DNA of 64,000 nt, taken from positions 62,001 to 126,000 of the forward strand of contig NZ_JBHTIU010000008.1 in assembly GCF_042677205.1 (NCBI RefSeq). Direction: 5' to 3'. The stretch is from Paenibacillus_L residui (lineage in GTDB: Bacteria > Bacillota > Bacilli > Paenibacillales > NBRC-103111). Below the pieces are notes generated by a model that was not told where the DNA came from, made no database searches, and saw only the letters and a list, made by a program, of their open reading frames with translations. Every line of letters begins with the position of its first letter. Within the stretch, counting starts at the first letter, position 1. Positions 18,045 through 25,865 of this stretch are shown here, piece by piece. Made by a program: the position numbers and the translations under genes.

Positions 18045-19612
18045 TGACAATGGAATCAGGCGTTTCTGCAGAACAGGCTGTGAAGGATATCCCCTTCGCG
18101 GGGACCGGTGCAGAGACATCGTCCGCCGGGGAGGTAGTGGCCTCCATCGATATCGGAACGACCGCCATTAAGGGTGTTCTGGTCGGACGGGACGGCGTCT
18201 TGAGGCATGAACGGACGATTCCGTTAACGACCATGCATCAAGGCGGGTATATGGAGCAGGATCCGGAAAGCTGGTGGACCGCATTCGTCCAGATGTGTCG
18301 GGATTGGGACGCGTTAGGCGTCGGCGGAAAGCAAATTCGCTGCGTAGCCTTCAGCGGGCAGATGCAGGATTTGATCGCCGTCGATTCCGACGGGGCACCG
18401 CTTCGTCCGGCCATTCTGTATTCCGACAGCCGGGCGGGGGTGCAAGCAGAGTCACTGCTTGCGCAAATTACGGAGCGTGAAATGAAGCGCCGTACGGGAA
18501 ACCATTTTGACGGGACATTTCCGCTGGCCAAGATGGCCTGGATGCGGGAGCATGAACCCGACAAATATGATCAGAGCCGGTATTTTCTGTTCGGCTCCAA
18601 GGATTACGTCATTCTGAAGCTGACGGGGAAAGCGGTGACGGACCCGACGACGGCCTCGACCGTAGGCCTGATGGATGCGGCGAGCCGGCAGTGGGTGACC
18701 GAATGGACGGAAGCCCTGCAGATGGATGCGGGCAAGCTTCCGGCCATCATACCTTCGGTCGGCTTGGTCGGCACGGTTACCCCCGAGGCTTCCCGGCTGA
18801 CCGGACTGAGCACCGATACGCGCGTGCTGGCCGGTGCCGGCGATGCCGGCTCCTCTACCTTGGGGGCCGGAGTGATGGCCGAGGGAGACATGTACGTCTA
18901 CCTCGGGACGACCGGTTGGGTAGCGGCCGCCGTCGAGCAGCCCATTGAGAGCGCCGGCGGTATTTTCCACCTTGCCCATCCGGCCGGCTCGCACCTGATC
19001 GCCATTGCCCCGCTTCTGAATGCGGGCAGTGTTCACCAATGGGCGGTCGGGAATTTCGCAGAGGGTCCGGAGGATTACCGCGGATTCGAGCAATTGGTGG
19101 CCTCCAGCCGCCGCGAGCGCAACCGGGTGCTGTTCCTGCCCTATCTGGCAGGGGAGCGCTGCCCGGTACAGGACCCGGACGCAACCGGTTGCTATGTCGG
19201 CTTGACCGGCGAGACTACCCGCGCCGACCTCGGTGCGGCTGCGCTGGAGGGAGTCTCCTTCGCGATCCGCCAGGTCAGGGATCTACTGCTATCCGGGCAG
19301 AAGCCGGACGCGATGAATGTCATCGGCGGCGGCGGCAAAAGCGAAGCCTGGATGCAAATTCTGGCGGACATATGCTCCAGCCAGGTTCTCGTTCCTGCAG
19401 ATGCCCAATTTCTACCCGCCCTGGGGGTAGCCTCCCTTGGCTTCGTGCATCTGGGCTGGTCCGCAAATTTTGCGGAATTCAAGGCGGCCTACCTGCAAAA
19501 AGGAGAGCACGCCGGTTATGCGGCCAATCGTGAACTGGACGACCATTACGAGGCCAAATTTTCCAAGTACAAGCAGCTTTACGCGGCTCTTCAGCCTGTA
19601 ATGGTGCCTTGA
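18044..19612 (+). CDS. FGGY-family sugar kinase (xylulokinase-like)
   Basis: Kinase of 522 residues. It has the N-terminal ATP/sugar motif SIDIGTTAIKGVL, the middle GQMQDL sugar-contact block, GAGDAGSSTLGAG with likely catalytic D267, and the C-terminal FGGY signature region around NVIGGGGKSEAW. XylB-type kinases phosphorylate ketopentoses; related members act on AI-2 (LsrK) or on tetruloses. The start is the ATG at 18044 sharing TGATG with the TrpA-like stop, six bases after AGGTGA. It is the last gene of the operon, before a strong terminator. The substrate is presumably what the adjacent importer brings in; D-xylulose itself is only one possibility. Confidence 0.9.
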   Translation: MTMESGVSAEQAVKDIPFAGTGAETSSAGEVVASIDIGTTAIKGVLVGRDGVLRHERTIPLTTMHQGGYMEQDPESWWTAFVQMCRDWDALGVGGKQIRCVAFSGQMQDLIAVDSDGAPLRPAILYSDSRAGVQAESLLAQITEREMKRRTGNHFDGTFPLAKMAWMREHEPDKYDQSRYFLFGSKDYVILKLTGKAVTDPTTASTVGLMDAASRQWVTEWTEALQMDAGKLPAIIPSVGLVGTVTPEASRLTGLSTDTRVLAGAGDAGSSTLGAGVMAEGDMYVYLGTTGWVAAAVEQPIESAGGIFHLAHPAGSHLIAIAPLLNAGSVHQWAVGNFAEGPEDYRGFEQLVASSRRERNRVLFLPYLAGERCPVQDPDATGCYVGLTGETTRADLGAAALEGVSFAIRQVRDLLLSGQKPDAMNVIGGGGKSEAWMQILADICSSQVLVPADAQFLPALGVASLGFVHLGWSANFAEFKAAYLQKGEHAGYAANRELDDHYEAKFSKYKQLYAALQPVMVP

Positions 19613-19640
19613 ATGCCTAAGAGATCATCGGATATGGACT

Positions 19641-19677
19641 AGCCCGTCTTCCGTTTAGCGGAGGGCGGGCTTTTTGC
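19641..19677 (+). terminator. Rho-independent terminator of the SorC operon
   Basis: AGCCCG...CGGGCT outer arms with an inner TCCG/CGGA stem, followed by TTTTTG. Confidence 0.9.
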
Positions 19678-19896
19678 TTGCTAAATGTTCCGGTGTCCCC
19701 TGCAAGGCACATGCGATGCGCTTCGAAGGCTGCACATTTGAAGGGAATGTTCCTCCCCTGAACCACGTTTAGAGGAAGGTTTAGACACCGACTTTGTTGG
19801 AGTGTGGCCAGAATACACTTCGAAGGCTGCACGTCACTTTGTGGCATTTCATGAAAGAAATCTCTCGTTTCTTCACAGGACCTCTATCGAAAATGA
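19678..19896. repeat. Intergenic region with dispersed repeat copy
   Basis: Holds the second copy of the repeat seen at 12251-12336: GGAAGGTTTAGAC at 19774-19786, CTTCGAAGGCTGCACGTCACTTTG at about 19818-19841, and a partial extra CTTCGAAGGCTGCAC at about 19721-19736. No gene seen. Confidence 0.55.
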
Positions 19897-20040
19897 TATA
19901 ATAGTAGAATCAGGCATTTTAGCCCTGAGCTATTTTCCAATATGAACGAAAAGTCCTCCTCAGGGACGGGTCCCGCAGGAATGGATTTGGCCCGGCAAGC
20001 CTCTTAGAAGGTACTTATGGGCGCATAGAAAATTGAGGTG
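19897..20040 (+). ncRNA. Structured recQ leader; candidate 6S-2-like RNA
   Basis: A TATAAT at 19897-19902 (weak TTCACA 19 bases upstream) would start an RNA at about 19909. The 135 bases before recQ can pair as a rod. GCCCTGAG pairs with CTCAGGG around TTTTC/GAAAA, and ATTTT-A-GCCC near the 5' end can alternatively close on GGGC...AAAAT near 20020-20035. In B. subtilis the 6S-2 RNA gene bsrB lies beside the recQ-like gene yocI, so this location makes a 6S-type RNA plausible. The stretch is shorter than typical 6S (about 190 nt) and no diagnostic primary motif was confirmed. A cis-acting leader is the alternative. Confidence 0.35.
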
Positions 20041-20045
20041 TAACG

Positions 20046-22193
20046 ATGCTTCAGCAAGCAGTGCAATTATTGCAGAAAGTATATGGATATTCTAATTTCC
20101 GCACAGGACAGGAAGATATTATTTGGGATATTTTACATAAAAGGGATACGGTAGGCATTATGCCGACGGGCGGGGGCAAATCGATTTGCTATCAAATTCC
20201 CGCCCTGATGCTGCCCGGAACGACGATCGTCATTTCCCCGCTGATTTCTCTCATGAAGGATCAGGTGGACGCGCTTCACAGCCTGGGGGTATCCGCAACA
20301 TATATCAACAGCTCTCTAAGCCAGGCGGAGACGGAGGAAAGACTGCGCTTGGCCTCCAACGGCGAATACAAGCTGCTTTACGTAGCACCGGAACGGCTCG
20401 ATTCCCCCCGTTTTCAATCCTTGACCTATCGGGTAGAGGTTCCCCTTATCGCCATTGATGAGGCTCACTGCTTATCCCAATGGGGACATGATTTTCGGCC
20501 GAGCTATTTATCTATTGTTCCCTTCTTGAGACAAATTCCGGATCGTCCGGTGGTGGCTGCTTTTACGGCTACCGCTACGGAAGAGGTAACCCGGGATATC
20601 GTGAAGCTGTTGGGCATGGACCGGCCCGAGATTCACGTTACCGGCTTCAATCGTGAGAATCTGTCCCTTTCCGTGCTGAGGGGCGTTAACAAAACGGAAT
20701 ATGTGCTGAACCATATTCATCATCATCCCGATCAGGCTGGCATTATATACGCGTCTACCCGTAAAGAGGTGGATGAGCTTTGCCGGCTGCTTGAGCGCAA
20801 AGGTGTAGCAGCCGGGAAATATCATGCCGGAATGAGCGACGAGGAAAGAAAACAGAGCCAGGAGGCCTTCCTGTATGATGAAGTTAAGGTGATGGTGGCG
20901 ACGAATGCTTTCGGGATGGGGATTGACAAATCTAATGTCAGATATGTCATTCATTACAACATGCCCAAAAATATGGAGGCCTACTATCAAGAAGCGGGAC
21001 GTGCGGGAAGAGACGGCGAGCCGGGGGAGTGCGTACTGCTGTTCAGCGCTCAGGATATTCAGACTCAGAAGTTTCTGATTGAGCAGTCCGTTTCCGATGC
21101 GGAGCGTAAATCCAACGATTACAAAAAGCTGCAGACCATGATTGATTACTGCTACACCCAGCAGTGCTTGCGCAGCTATATTCTCGATTACTTCGGGGAG
21201 GAGGCGGCCAGCCCGTCCTGCGATAACTGCAGCAGCTGCAAGAATGAAGGGGAACTGGTGGATATAACGGTAGAGGCCAGCAAAATTTTCTCGTGCGTCT
21301 GGAGAATGAAGGAGAGGTTCGGAGCGACGCTGGTCGCCCAGGTGCTGAAAGGGTCCCGTAATAAGCGGGTTACGCAGTTCGGCTTGGATCGGCTTCCGAC
21401 CTACGGCATTATGAATTCAATGACGGAGAAGGAAATCTCCGATTTGATTCACAAGCTCATTGCCGAGCGGTATCTGGCTATGAGCGAAGGGCAGTATCCG
21501 GTTGTTCGGCTGCTTCCCAAAGCGGCGGAAGTGCTGAAAGGCAACGAGAAGGTGCTGCATAAAGTGCCCAAAGCTCCCAAGGCGGCGGCAGATGCCGGGC
21601 CTCTGTTCCAGCGGCTGAGGGAGATCCGCAAGCAATTGGCCGATCAGGAAGGAGTGCCTCCTTACATAATATTTTCGGATAGCACCTTGCAGGATATGGC
21701 CAGACGTCTTCCTAGAACTATGGAGGAGATGCTGCAGATCAAGGGAGTGGGGGATGCCAAGCTGCAGAAATACGGGGCCTTGTTCCTGAAGGAGCTGCAG
21801 CAATCCGCAGACGCTTCCGACTCAGGGGAGATGCAAGCGGAATTCGATTACCGGGCGGGAACGAACGAGAGGAACGGGAAGAAAAGCGCGAATGGCGGCA
21901 AAGGCAGTCATCTGCTCACTTATGAAAGCTTTATTCAAGGAAGAAGTGCTGAGGAAATAGCCAGGGAGAGAGGGATGAGTGTAGTAACCATCCAGGATCA
22001 TATTCTCCGCTGCGCCAAGGAAGGGATGGAGATCGATTGGGACCTTCTGATTCCGGAGAAATATGAGGGCATGATCATCGAGGCAATCCAGCAGCTGGGC
22101 GCGGACCGGTTAAAGCCGCTCAAAGAGGCTCTTCCCGATGAGGTCGATTATTTTGCCATCAAGGCGGTAATGGTCAAGCACGAATTTATTTGA
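20046..22193 (+). CDS. recQ: ATP-dependent DNA helicase RecQ
   Basis: Superfamily 2 3'-5' helicase of 715 residues that unwinds recombination and replication intermediates. Walker A TGGGKS is near residue 42 and the DEAH box is at 138-141 (DEAHCLSQWGHDFRP). The second helicase domain has GMGIDKSNVRYVIH and the arginine-finger region YYQEAGRAGRDG. Zinc ligands C374, C392, C395 and C398 lie in the RQC domain, followed by an HRDC domain (about 515-590) and an extra C-terminal HTH_40-like domain (ERGMSVVTIQDHI). This is the full long form usual in Bacillales. The ATG at 20046 follows GAGGTG. It is preceded by a structured leader and probably transcribed alone. Confidence 0.96.
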   Translation: MLQQAVQLLQKVYGYSNFRTGQEDIIWDILHKRDTVGIMPTGGGKSICYQIPALMLPGTTIVISPLISLMKDQVDALHSLGVSATYINSSLSQAETEERLRLASNGEYKLLYVAPERLDSPRFQSLTYRVEVPLIAIDEAHCLSQWGHDFRPSYLSIVPFLRQIPDRPVVAAFTATATEEVTRDIVKLLGMDRPEIHVTGFNRENLSLSVLRGVNKTEYVLNHIHHHPDQAGIIYASTRKEVDELCRLLERKGVAAGKYHAGMSDEERKQSQEAFLYDEVKVMVATNAFGMGIDKSNVRYVIHYNMPKNMEAYYQEAGRAGRDGEPGECVLLFSAQDIQTQKFLIEQSVSDAERKSNDYKKLQTMIDYCYTQQCLRSYILDYFGEEAASPSCDNCSSCKNEGELVDITVEASKIFSCVWRMKERFGATLVAQVLKGSRNKRVTQFGLDRLPTYGIMNSMTEKEISDLIHKLIAERYLAMSEGQYPVVRLLPKAAEVLKGNEKVLHKVPKAPKAAADAGPLFQRLREIRKQLADQEGVPPYIIFSDSTLQDMARRLPRTMEEMLQIKGVGDAKLQKYGALFLKELQQSADASDSGEMQAEFDYRAGTNERNGKKSANGGKGSHLLTYESFIQGRSAEEIARERGMSVVTIQDHILRCAKEGMEIDWDLLIPEKYEGMIIEAIQQLGADRLKPLKEALPDEVDYFAIKAVMVKHEFI

Positions 22194-22383
22194 TCATCCG
22201 ACTAACACATTTTTGGGTCGAAAAGAATGTCTCGGAGAAGCTGAGGTCAATAACGCGCGAGGAGATAACGCCGACTAAGAAGGCCATTGTTATGCAAGCT
22301 GACTGCTGAGGTTAGACGTCAATGCTGTAACGTGCCGTGGAGATACATTTATGTCTTTTGGCGTTAACCCGCCGAATGGTGTG

Positions 22384-22574
22384 AAAAGACGCGCAAAACT
22401 GCAGGTCTTTTTGGGAAAAAGCTGCGCGATGCCTTATTCTAAAGCGAAAATGCAGGTCTTTGGGGCGATTTCTTCGAGATCGCTCCATTTTTATCAAAAA
22501 GACATGCACATTTGCTCGTCTTTCGCTCTTTTTTGGGAAAAGGGGCGGATTTTAATGCACTTTTGCTCGTCTTT
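22384..22574. repeat. REP-like hairpin array B
   Basis: Four units with 51-base spacing: GCAGGTCTTT at 22401 and 22452, and TTTGCTCGTCTTT ending at 22523 and 22574. The first unit folds as AAAAGAC-GC-GCA-AAAC-TGC-AG-GTCTTTT; the third as AAAGAC-AT-GCA-CATT-TGC-TC-GTCTTT. Confidence 0.75.
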
Positions 22575-22668
22575 GCCCCCCTCTGCTCCTCTGTGCTCCT
22601 CTGTGCTCCTCTTTGCCCCCCTCTGCTCCTCTGTGCTCCTCTGTACTCCTCTCTGCTCCCCTCTGGCC
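22571..22668. repeat. 40-bp pyrimidine-rich tandem repeat
   Basis: CTTTGCCCCC starts at 22571 and again at 22611, each followed by CTCCTCTGTG subunits of 10 bases. This gives two full 40-base units plus a partial third. One strand is almost purine-free except for single Gs. Confidence 0.8.
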
Positions 22669-22692
22669 GCCTTTGCGGGAGACCATGGAGCT

Positions 22693-22740
22693 GAGACGAA
22701 TAACCCGATAATTAGAGGTAGCTTTTTATGCCAAGTTGAA
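22693..22740 (+). repeat. Dispersed ATGCCAA element, copy 1
   Basis: GACGAATAACCCG, then TTAGAGGTAGCTTTTTATG and CCAAG. It matches 42438-42490 (same strand) and the reverse strands of 39272-39312 and 39460-39505 over about 39 bases. Confidence 0.75.
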
Positions 22741-22768
22741 AAATGTCCCACCCAATACCACTATGTAG

Positions 22769-22799
22769 TAAAAAAGGGCTGGCATCGCCAGCCCTTTTC
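22769..22799 (-). terminator. Terminator of glyS
   Basis: AAAAGGGCTGGC and GCCAGCCCTTTT pair around ATC. On the minus strand the stem runs into TTTTTTACTA. It is symmetrical enough to stop both strands. Confidence 0.9.
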
Positions 22800-22889
22800 G
22801 AATATTCGTTTTCAAATCAGGCCCATCAAAGGGGCGTTTTGTTCCTCTGCAGAGATAGCCCCGCAATGGCTGCAAATTCAAGCCCTTGC

Positions 22890-24272
22890 CTAGAATACGA
22901 GCTTCTCTTCGATATAGGCGCGAAGCTGGTCCACCGGAATGCGCACTTGCTCCATCGTATCCCTGTCGCGAACCGTTACTTGACCGTCCGTTTCCGAATC
23001 GAAATCGTACGTAATGCAGAACGGTGTGCCGATTTCATCATGACGGCGATAGCGTTTGCCGATGGAGCCGGCTTCGTCATAATCGACCATGAAATGCTTC
23101 GCCAAATCGGCAAATACCTGCCGTGCCCCTTCGGAAAGCTTCTTGGACAGCGGCAGAATGGCCGCTTTGTAAGGCGCTAATGCAGGATGCAGATGCAGAA
23201 CGGTGCGGCTGTCTCCGCCTTCCAATTCCTGCTCCTCGTATGCATCGATGAAGAAGGCGAGAGTGACGCGGTCCGCTCCGAGCGATGGCTCGATGCAGTA
23301 AGGAATGTACCGCTCGTTCGTTTCGGTATCGATGTAATGGAAATCCTCACCCGAATGCTCCATATGCTGTTTCAGATCGTAATCGGTACGATCCGCGATT
23401 CCCCAGAGCTCTCCCCAGCCGAACGGGAACAGATACTCGAAGTCCGTCGTTGCATTGCTGTAGTGGGACAGTTCCTCCGGTGAATGGTCGCGCAGCCGGA
23501 TATTGTTCTCTCTTATACCGAGATCGAGCAGCCATTTACGGCAGAATTCCCTCCAATATTCAAACCATTGCAAATCTTCTCCCGGCTTGCAGAAGAACTC
23601 CAGCTCCATCTGCTCAAATTCTCTGGTGCGGAAAGTAAAGTTGCCGGGCGTAATTTCGTTCCGGAAGCTCTTGCCGATTTGGGCAATTCCGAAAGGCACT
23701 TTTTTACGCATTGTGCGCTGAACGTTCTTGAAATTGACGAAAATACCTTGGGCCGTCTCCGGGCGCATATAGATTTCGTTCGCACTGGATTCCGTTACCC
23801 CTTGGAACGTCTTGAACATGAGGTTAAACTGGCGAATATCGGTAAAATCATGGCTGCCGCAATCCGGACAAGCCAGGTTATGCTTCTTGATCAACTCGGC
23901 CATCTCATCGAATGACAGACCGTCGGCAATGATTTCCGTTCCTTGCTGAGCGAGCCCTTCTTCAATCAGCTTATCCGCCCGATGGCGGGCTTTACACTGC
24001 TTGCAATCAATCATCGGATCGTTGAAATTGCCGATATGCCCGGAAGCTACCCAAGTTTTGGGATTCATCAGGATGGCGGCATCCAGCCCTACGTTATAAG
24101 GGGATTCCTGGACAAACTTTTTCCACCAAGCGCGTTTGATGTTATTTTTCAGCTCCACACCCAATGGGCCGTAGTCCCAAGTATTCGCGAGTCCCCCATA
24201 GATTTCCGATCCGGGAAAAATAAATCCGCGATGCTTGGCTAATGCTACAATCTGTTCCATCGATACTGTCAT
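22890..24272 (-). CDS. glyQS: Glycine--tRNA ligase, single-chain class II
   Basis: 460-residue class II synthetase that charges tRNA-Gly with glycine, of the homodimeric type used by Bacillales. It starts MEQIVALAKHRGFIFPGSEIYGG. Motif 2 (FRNEITPGNFTFRTREFEQMELEFF) and motif 3 (GADRVTLAFF) are present, as are Cys pairs in the insertion (CKQCKARH and CPDCGSHDF). The start is the ATG at 24272, nine bases after AAGGAGAG; the longer open frame to 24407 runs through the T-box terminator. A T-box leader and a -35/-10 promoter lie upstream and a strong terminator follows, so it is a single-gene unit induced by uncharged tRNA-Gly. Confidence 0.97.
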   Translation of the reverse strand: MTVSMEQIVALAKHRGFIFPGSEIYGGLANTWDYGPLGVELKNNIKRAWWKKFVQESPYNVGLDAAILMNPKTWVASGHIGNFNDPMIDCKQCKARHRADKLIEEGLAQQGTEIIADGLSFDEMAELIKKHNLACPDCGSHDFTDIRQFNLMFKTFQGVTESSANEIYMRPETAQGIFVNFKNVQRTMRKKVPFGIAQIGKSFRNEITPGNFTFRTREFEQMELEFFCKPGEDLQWFEYWREFCRKWLLDLGIRENNIRLRDHSPEELSHYSNATTDFEYLFPFGWGELWGIADRTDYDLKQHMEHSGEDFHYIDTETNERYIPYCIEPSLGADRVTLAFFIDAYEEQELEGGDSRTVLHLHPALAPYKAAILPLSKKLSEGARQVFADLAKHFMVDYDEAGSIGKRYRRHDEIGTPFCITYDFDSETDGQVTVRDRDTMEQVRIPVDQLRAYIEEKLVF

Positions 24273-24299
24273 TGATGCTCTCTCCTTTTTCCATCGCTT

Positions 24300-24562
24300 A
24301 CAAAGATGTGGGGGCTTGACGGCAAATGAAAAAGCCCTCCTCCCAGTGGCATGAAACATGCCTAGGGACGAGAGCTTGTGCACCCGCGGTTCCACCCTAG
24401 TTGACACGCCGTTCCAGGCGTATCCCCTCTTAGAGCAAGCAGCTCCGGATTGCCGTTTCTCTGAAGCTTCTCCCGGGCTTTCACCGCCCCCGGGTCGCTT
24501 ATGCAGAAGGAGTTCAGATACTATAGATCCATCTCAGCCACATCTTATTAATAATTGTATTG
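24300..24562 (-). promoter_or_regulatory. T-box riboswitch of glyS
   Basis: The minus strand carries the T-box core AGGGTGGAACCGCGG at 24384-24398. It is followed by the terminator hairpin (CCCTAGGCATG...CATGCCACTGGG, then GGAGGGCTTTTTC). Upstream leader sequence holds Stem I-like pairing. Uncharged tRNA-Gly should favour the antiterminator. The GGN specifier codon could not be placed with certainty. Confidence 0.93.
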
Positions 24563-24568
24563 TAATCC

Positions 24569-24597
24569 ATCATACTGATTTTAAACAGGAAATGCAA
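24569..24597 (-). promoter_or_regulatory. Promoter of the glyS T-box leader
   Basis: On the minus strand TTGCAT (24592-24597) and TATGAT (24569-24574) are 17 bases apart, with transcription expected to start at about 24562. Confidence 0.6.
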
Positions 24598-24735
24598 GTA
24601 AACATTGAAGGAATGGGCAATTATGAGAATAGGAATGAACCTGTTAGGTTGTACTTATTTTTTTTCATCGGTAATGGTTTCCCGCCACTCCAGCGCACCA
24701 CTATGATAAAATAAGAAGAGAAGGAGTTGATAAGC

Positions 24736-25059
24736 ATGGAGGGAAAACAACTGTGTCCTAAATTCGAAGCGGCTTTCGAGCTGCTCGGCAAACGGTGGAC
24801 CGGTTTGATCATTCATGTGCTGATGGATGGCCCTATGCGGTTTAAAGATATTTCCGATCAAATTCCCGCCATGAGTGACCGGATGTTGTCGGAGCGGTTC
24901 AAAGAGCTGGAGGCGGCCGGAATTGTAGAACGCAAAGTTTTTCCGGAGATGCCGGTAAGAATAGAATATGAACTCACGGTTAAAGGAAAAGAATTGAAAC
25001 CGGTGATGGATGAGGTCCAGAGATGGGCGCAAACTTGGGCAGACGCGAATGGACATTAA
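24736..25059 (+). CDS. HxlR-family winged-helix regulator
   Basis: 107-residue DNA-binding protein with the HxlR/MarR-like fold: conserved Cys7 at the N-terminus (LCPKFEAAFELLGKRWT), the recognition helix region FKDISDQIPAMSDRMLSERFKELE and the wing with YELT. HxlR proteins often sense aldehydes, thiol stress or small electrophiles through that cysteine. The ATG at 24736 follows AAGGAG; a TTG at 24727 is too close to it. The last 37 bases overlap the first CrcB gene in another frame, so the regulator is translationally coupled to a fluoride channel pair, an unusual partner for this family. A TATGATAAAAT lies just upstream as a possible -10. Confidence 0.9.
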   Translation: MEGKQLCPKFEAAFELLGKRWTGLIIHVLMDGPMRFKDISDQIPAMSDRMLSERFKELEAAGIVERKVFPEMPVRIEYELTVKGKELKPVMDEVQRWAQTWADANGH

Positions 25060-25454
25060 CCTGTGCCGCTGTTGGGGTGGCCGGTGCGGCCGGCGCCTTG
25101 GCCCGATATTATTTAGGGTATGGCATAGCAATGGCAGCGGGAGGACATTCTTATCCGGGGACATTAGCCGTTAATTTGATAGGCTGCTTTATGCTTGGCT
25201 GGTTGACTGCCTGGGGGATGAATAGAAGCCTCCTTCCGTTCTGGTTGATGACTGCGGCAGGAACCGGCCTGATTGGCTCGTTTACAACCTTCTCTACCTT
25301 TAGTGTAGAGTCGATTCAGCTTCTGGCGGACCGCCAATGGGGGACGGCTGCGATATATTTTCTCTCCAGTCTATGGGGAGGACTAGCTGCTGCCTGGGCC
25401 GGTTACAGGTTGGGGAACCTCCGCTCAAACCGCAGAGATCGGGAGGATAGTTGA
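25023..25454 (+). CDS. crcB: Fluoride channel subunit CrcB/Fluc 1
   Basis: 143-residue membrane protein with four hydrophobic segments. It has the Fluc motifs GALARYYLG, GTLAVNLIGCFMLG (conserved Asn) and GSFTTFSTFSVE (phenylalanine box). Fluc proteins export fluoride as antiparallel dimers. The annotated ATG at 25023 lies within the HxlR gene; a TTG at 25035 would shorten the unusual polar N-terminus. Paired crcB genes, as here, usually form a heterodimer. The next crcB begins three bases after this stop. Confidence 0.92.
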   Translation: MGANLGRREWTLTCAAVGVAGAAGALARYYLGYGIAMAAGGHSYPGTLAVNLIGCFMLGWLTAWGMNRSLLPFWLMTAAGTGLIGSFTTFSTFSVESIQLLADRQWGTAAIYFLSSLWGGLAAAWAGYRLGNLRSNRRDREDS

Positions 25455-25456
25455 TT

Positions 25457-25822
25457 ATGGCGGGGTTATGGATAGCTATCGGAGGATTCTGCGGCGCCGT
25501 CTCCAGATATGTGCTGTCCACTTGGGCTACTCGCAGATTTCCTTCTTCCATCCCTTTGGGAACTCTCTTTGTTAATCTATCCGGTTCATTTTTACTGGGA
25601 GTGATTACCGGGATGGGCTTGTCCGGTACTTGGGCGGGAATGCTGTTCGGAACGGGTTTTCTGGGAGCCTACACTACGTTCTCCACGTTTAAGGTAGAGA
25701 ATGTTAAGCTGATATTGGCCGGCCGACGGAAATCGCTGCTTGTCTACTTGGGATTAAGCTATGGAGCCGGGCTGGGATTGGCCTGGACAGGCTTCATTTT
25801 AGGCGCGTTGCTGGTGAACTGA
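25457..25822 (+). CDS. crcB: Fluoride channel subunit CrcB/Fluc 2
   Basis: 121-residue paralogue of the preceding gene. It has GGFCGAVSRYVLS, GTLFVNLSGSFLLG and GFLGAYTTFSTFKVE, four membrane segments and the conserved Asn and Phe residues. The ATG at 25457 is eight bases after GGGAGGAT; the TTG at 25451 overlaps the upstream stop and is less likely. It probably forms a heterodimeric fluoride exporter with CrcB1. No fluoride riboswitch motif was recognised ahead of the operon, so control may rest on the HxlR protein. Confidence 0.92.
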   Translation: MAGLWIAIGGFCGAVSRYVLSTWATRRFPSSIPLGTLFVNLSGSFLLGVITGMGLSGTWAGMLFGTGFLGAYTTFSTFKVENVKLILAGRRKSLLVYLGLSYGAGLGLAWTGFILGALLVN

Positions 25823-25865
25823 CTGGAAGTACATATTAGAATATGTGGACGGCGGGGGAGAAAAT

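Larger units (their letters stand above)
22194..22771. other. Repeat-rich intergenic region
   Basis: No credible gene. The open frame at 22351-22893 consists of repeat DNA. It holds REP-like array B (22384-22574), a 40 bp pyrimidine-rich tandem repeat (22571-22668) and one copy of the ATGCCAA dispersed element (22693-22740). Confidence 0.7.

Noticed and set aside
12697..19612. AI-2 (lsr) uptake operon
   Set aside because: Regulator, importer and kinase fit, but only one permease is present and LsrF and LsrG are missing; the TrpA-like protein is not an Lsr component. Kept as a hypothesis only within the main finding.
19960..20030. SAM-I riboswitch before recQ
   Set aside because: GGGAC-GG-CCC and CCGGCAA words look similar, but the conserved 5' helix and kink-turn are missing and recQ is not a sulfur gene.
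22351..22893. 180-codon plus-strand frame
   Set aside because: Runs through REP-like and pyrimidine repeats, giving a repetitive Cys/Ser/Leu-rich translation without a ribosome site.
24600..24735. Fluoride (crcB) riboswitch before hxlR-crcB
   Set aside because: A faint GG-ATGG-like stretch near 24670 lacks the required pairing and the downstream pseudoknot part; the likely -10 box leaves almost no leader.
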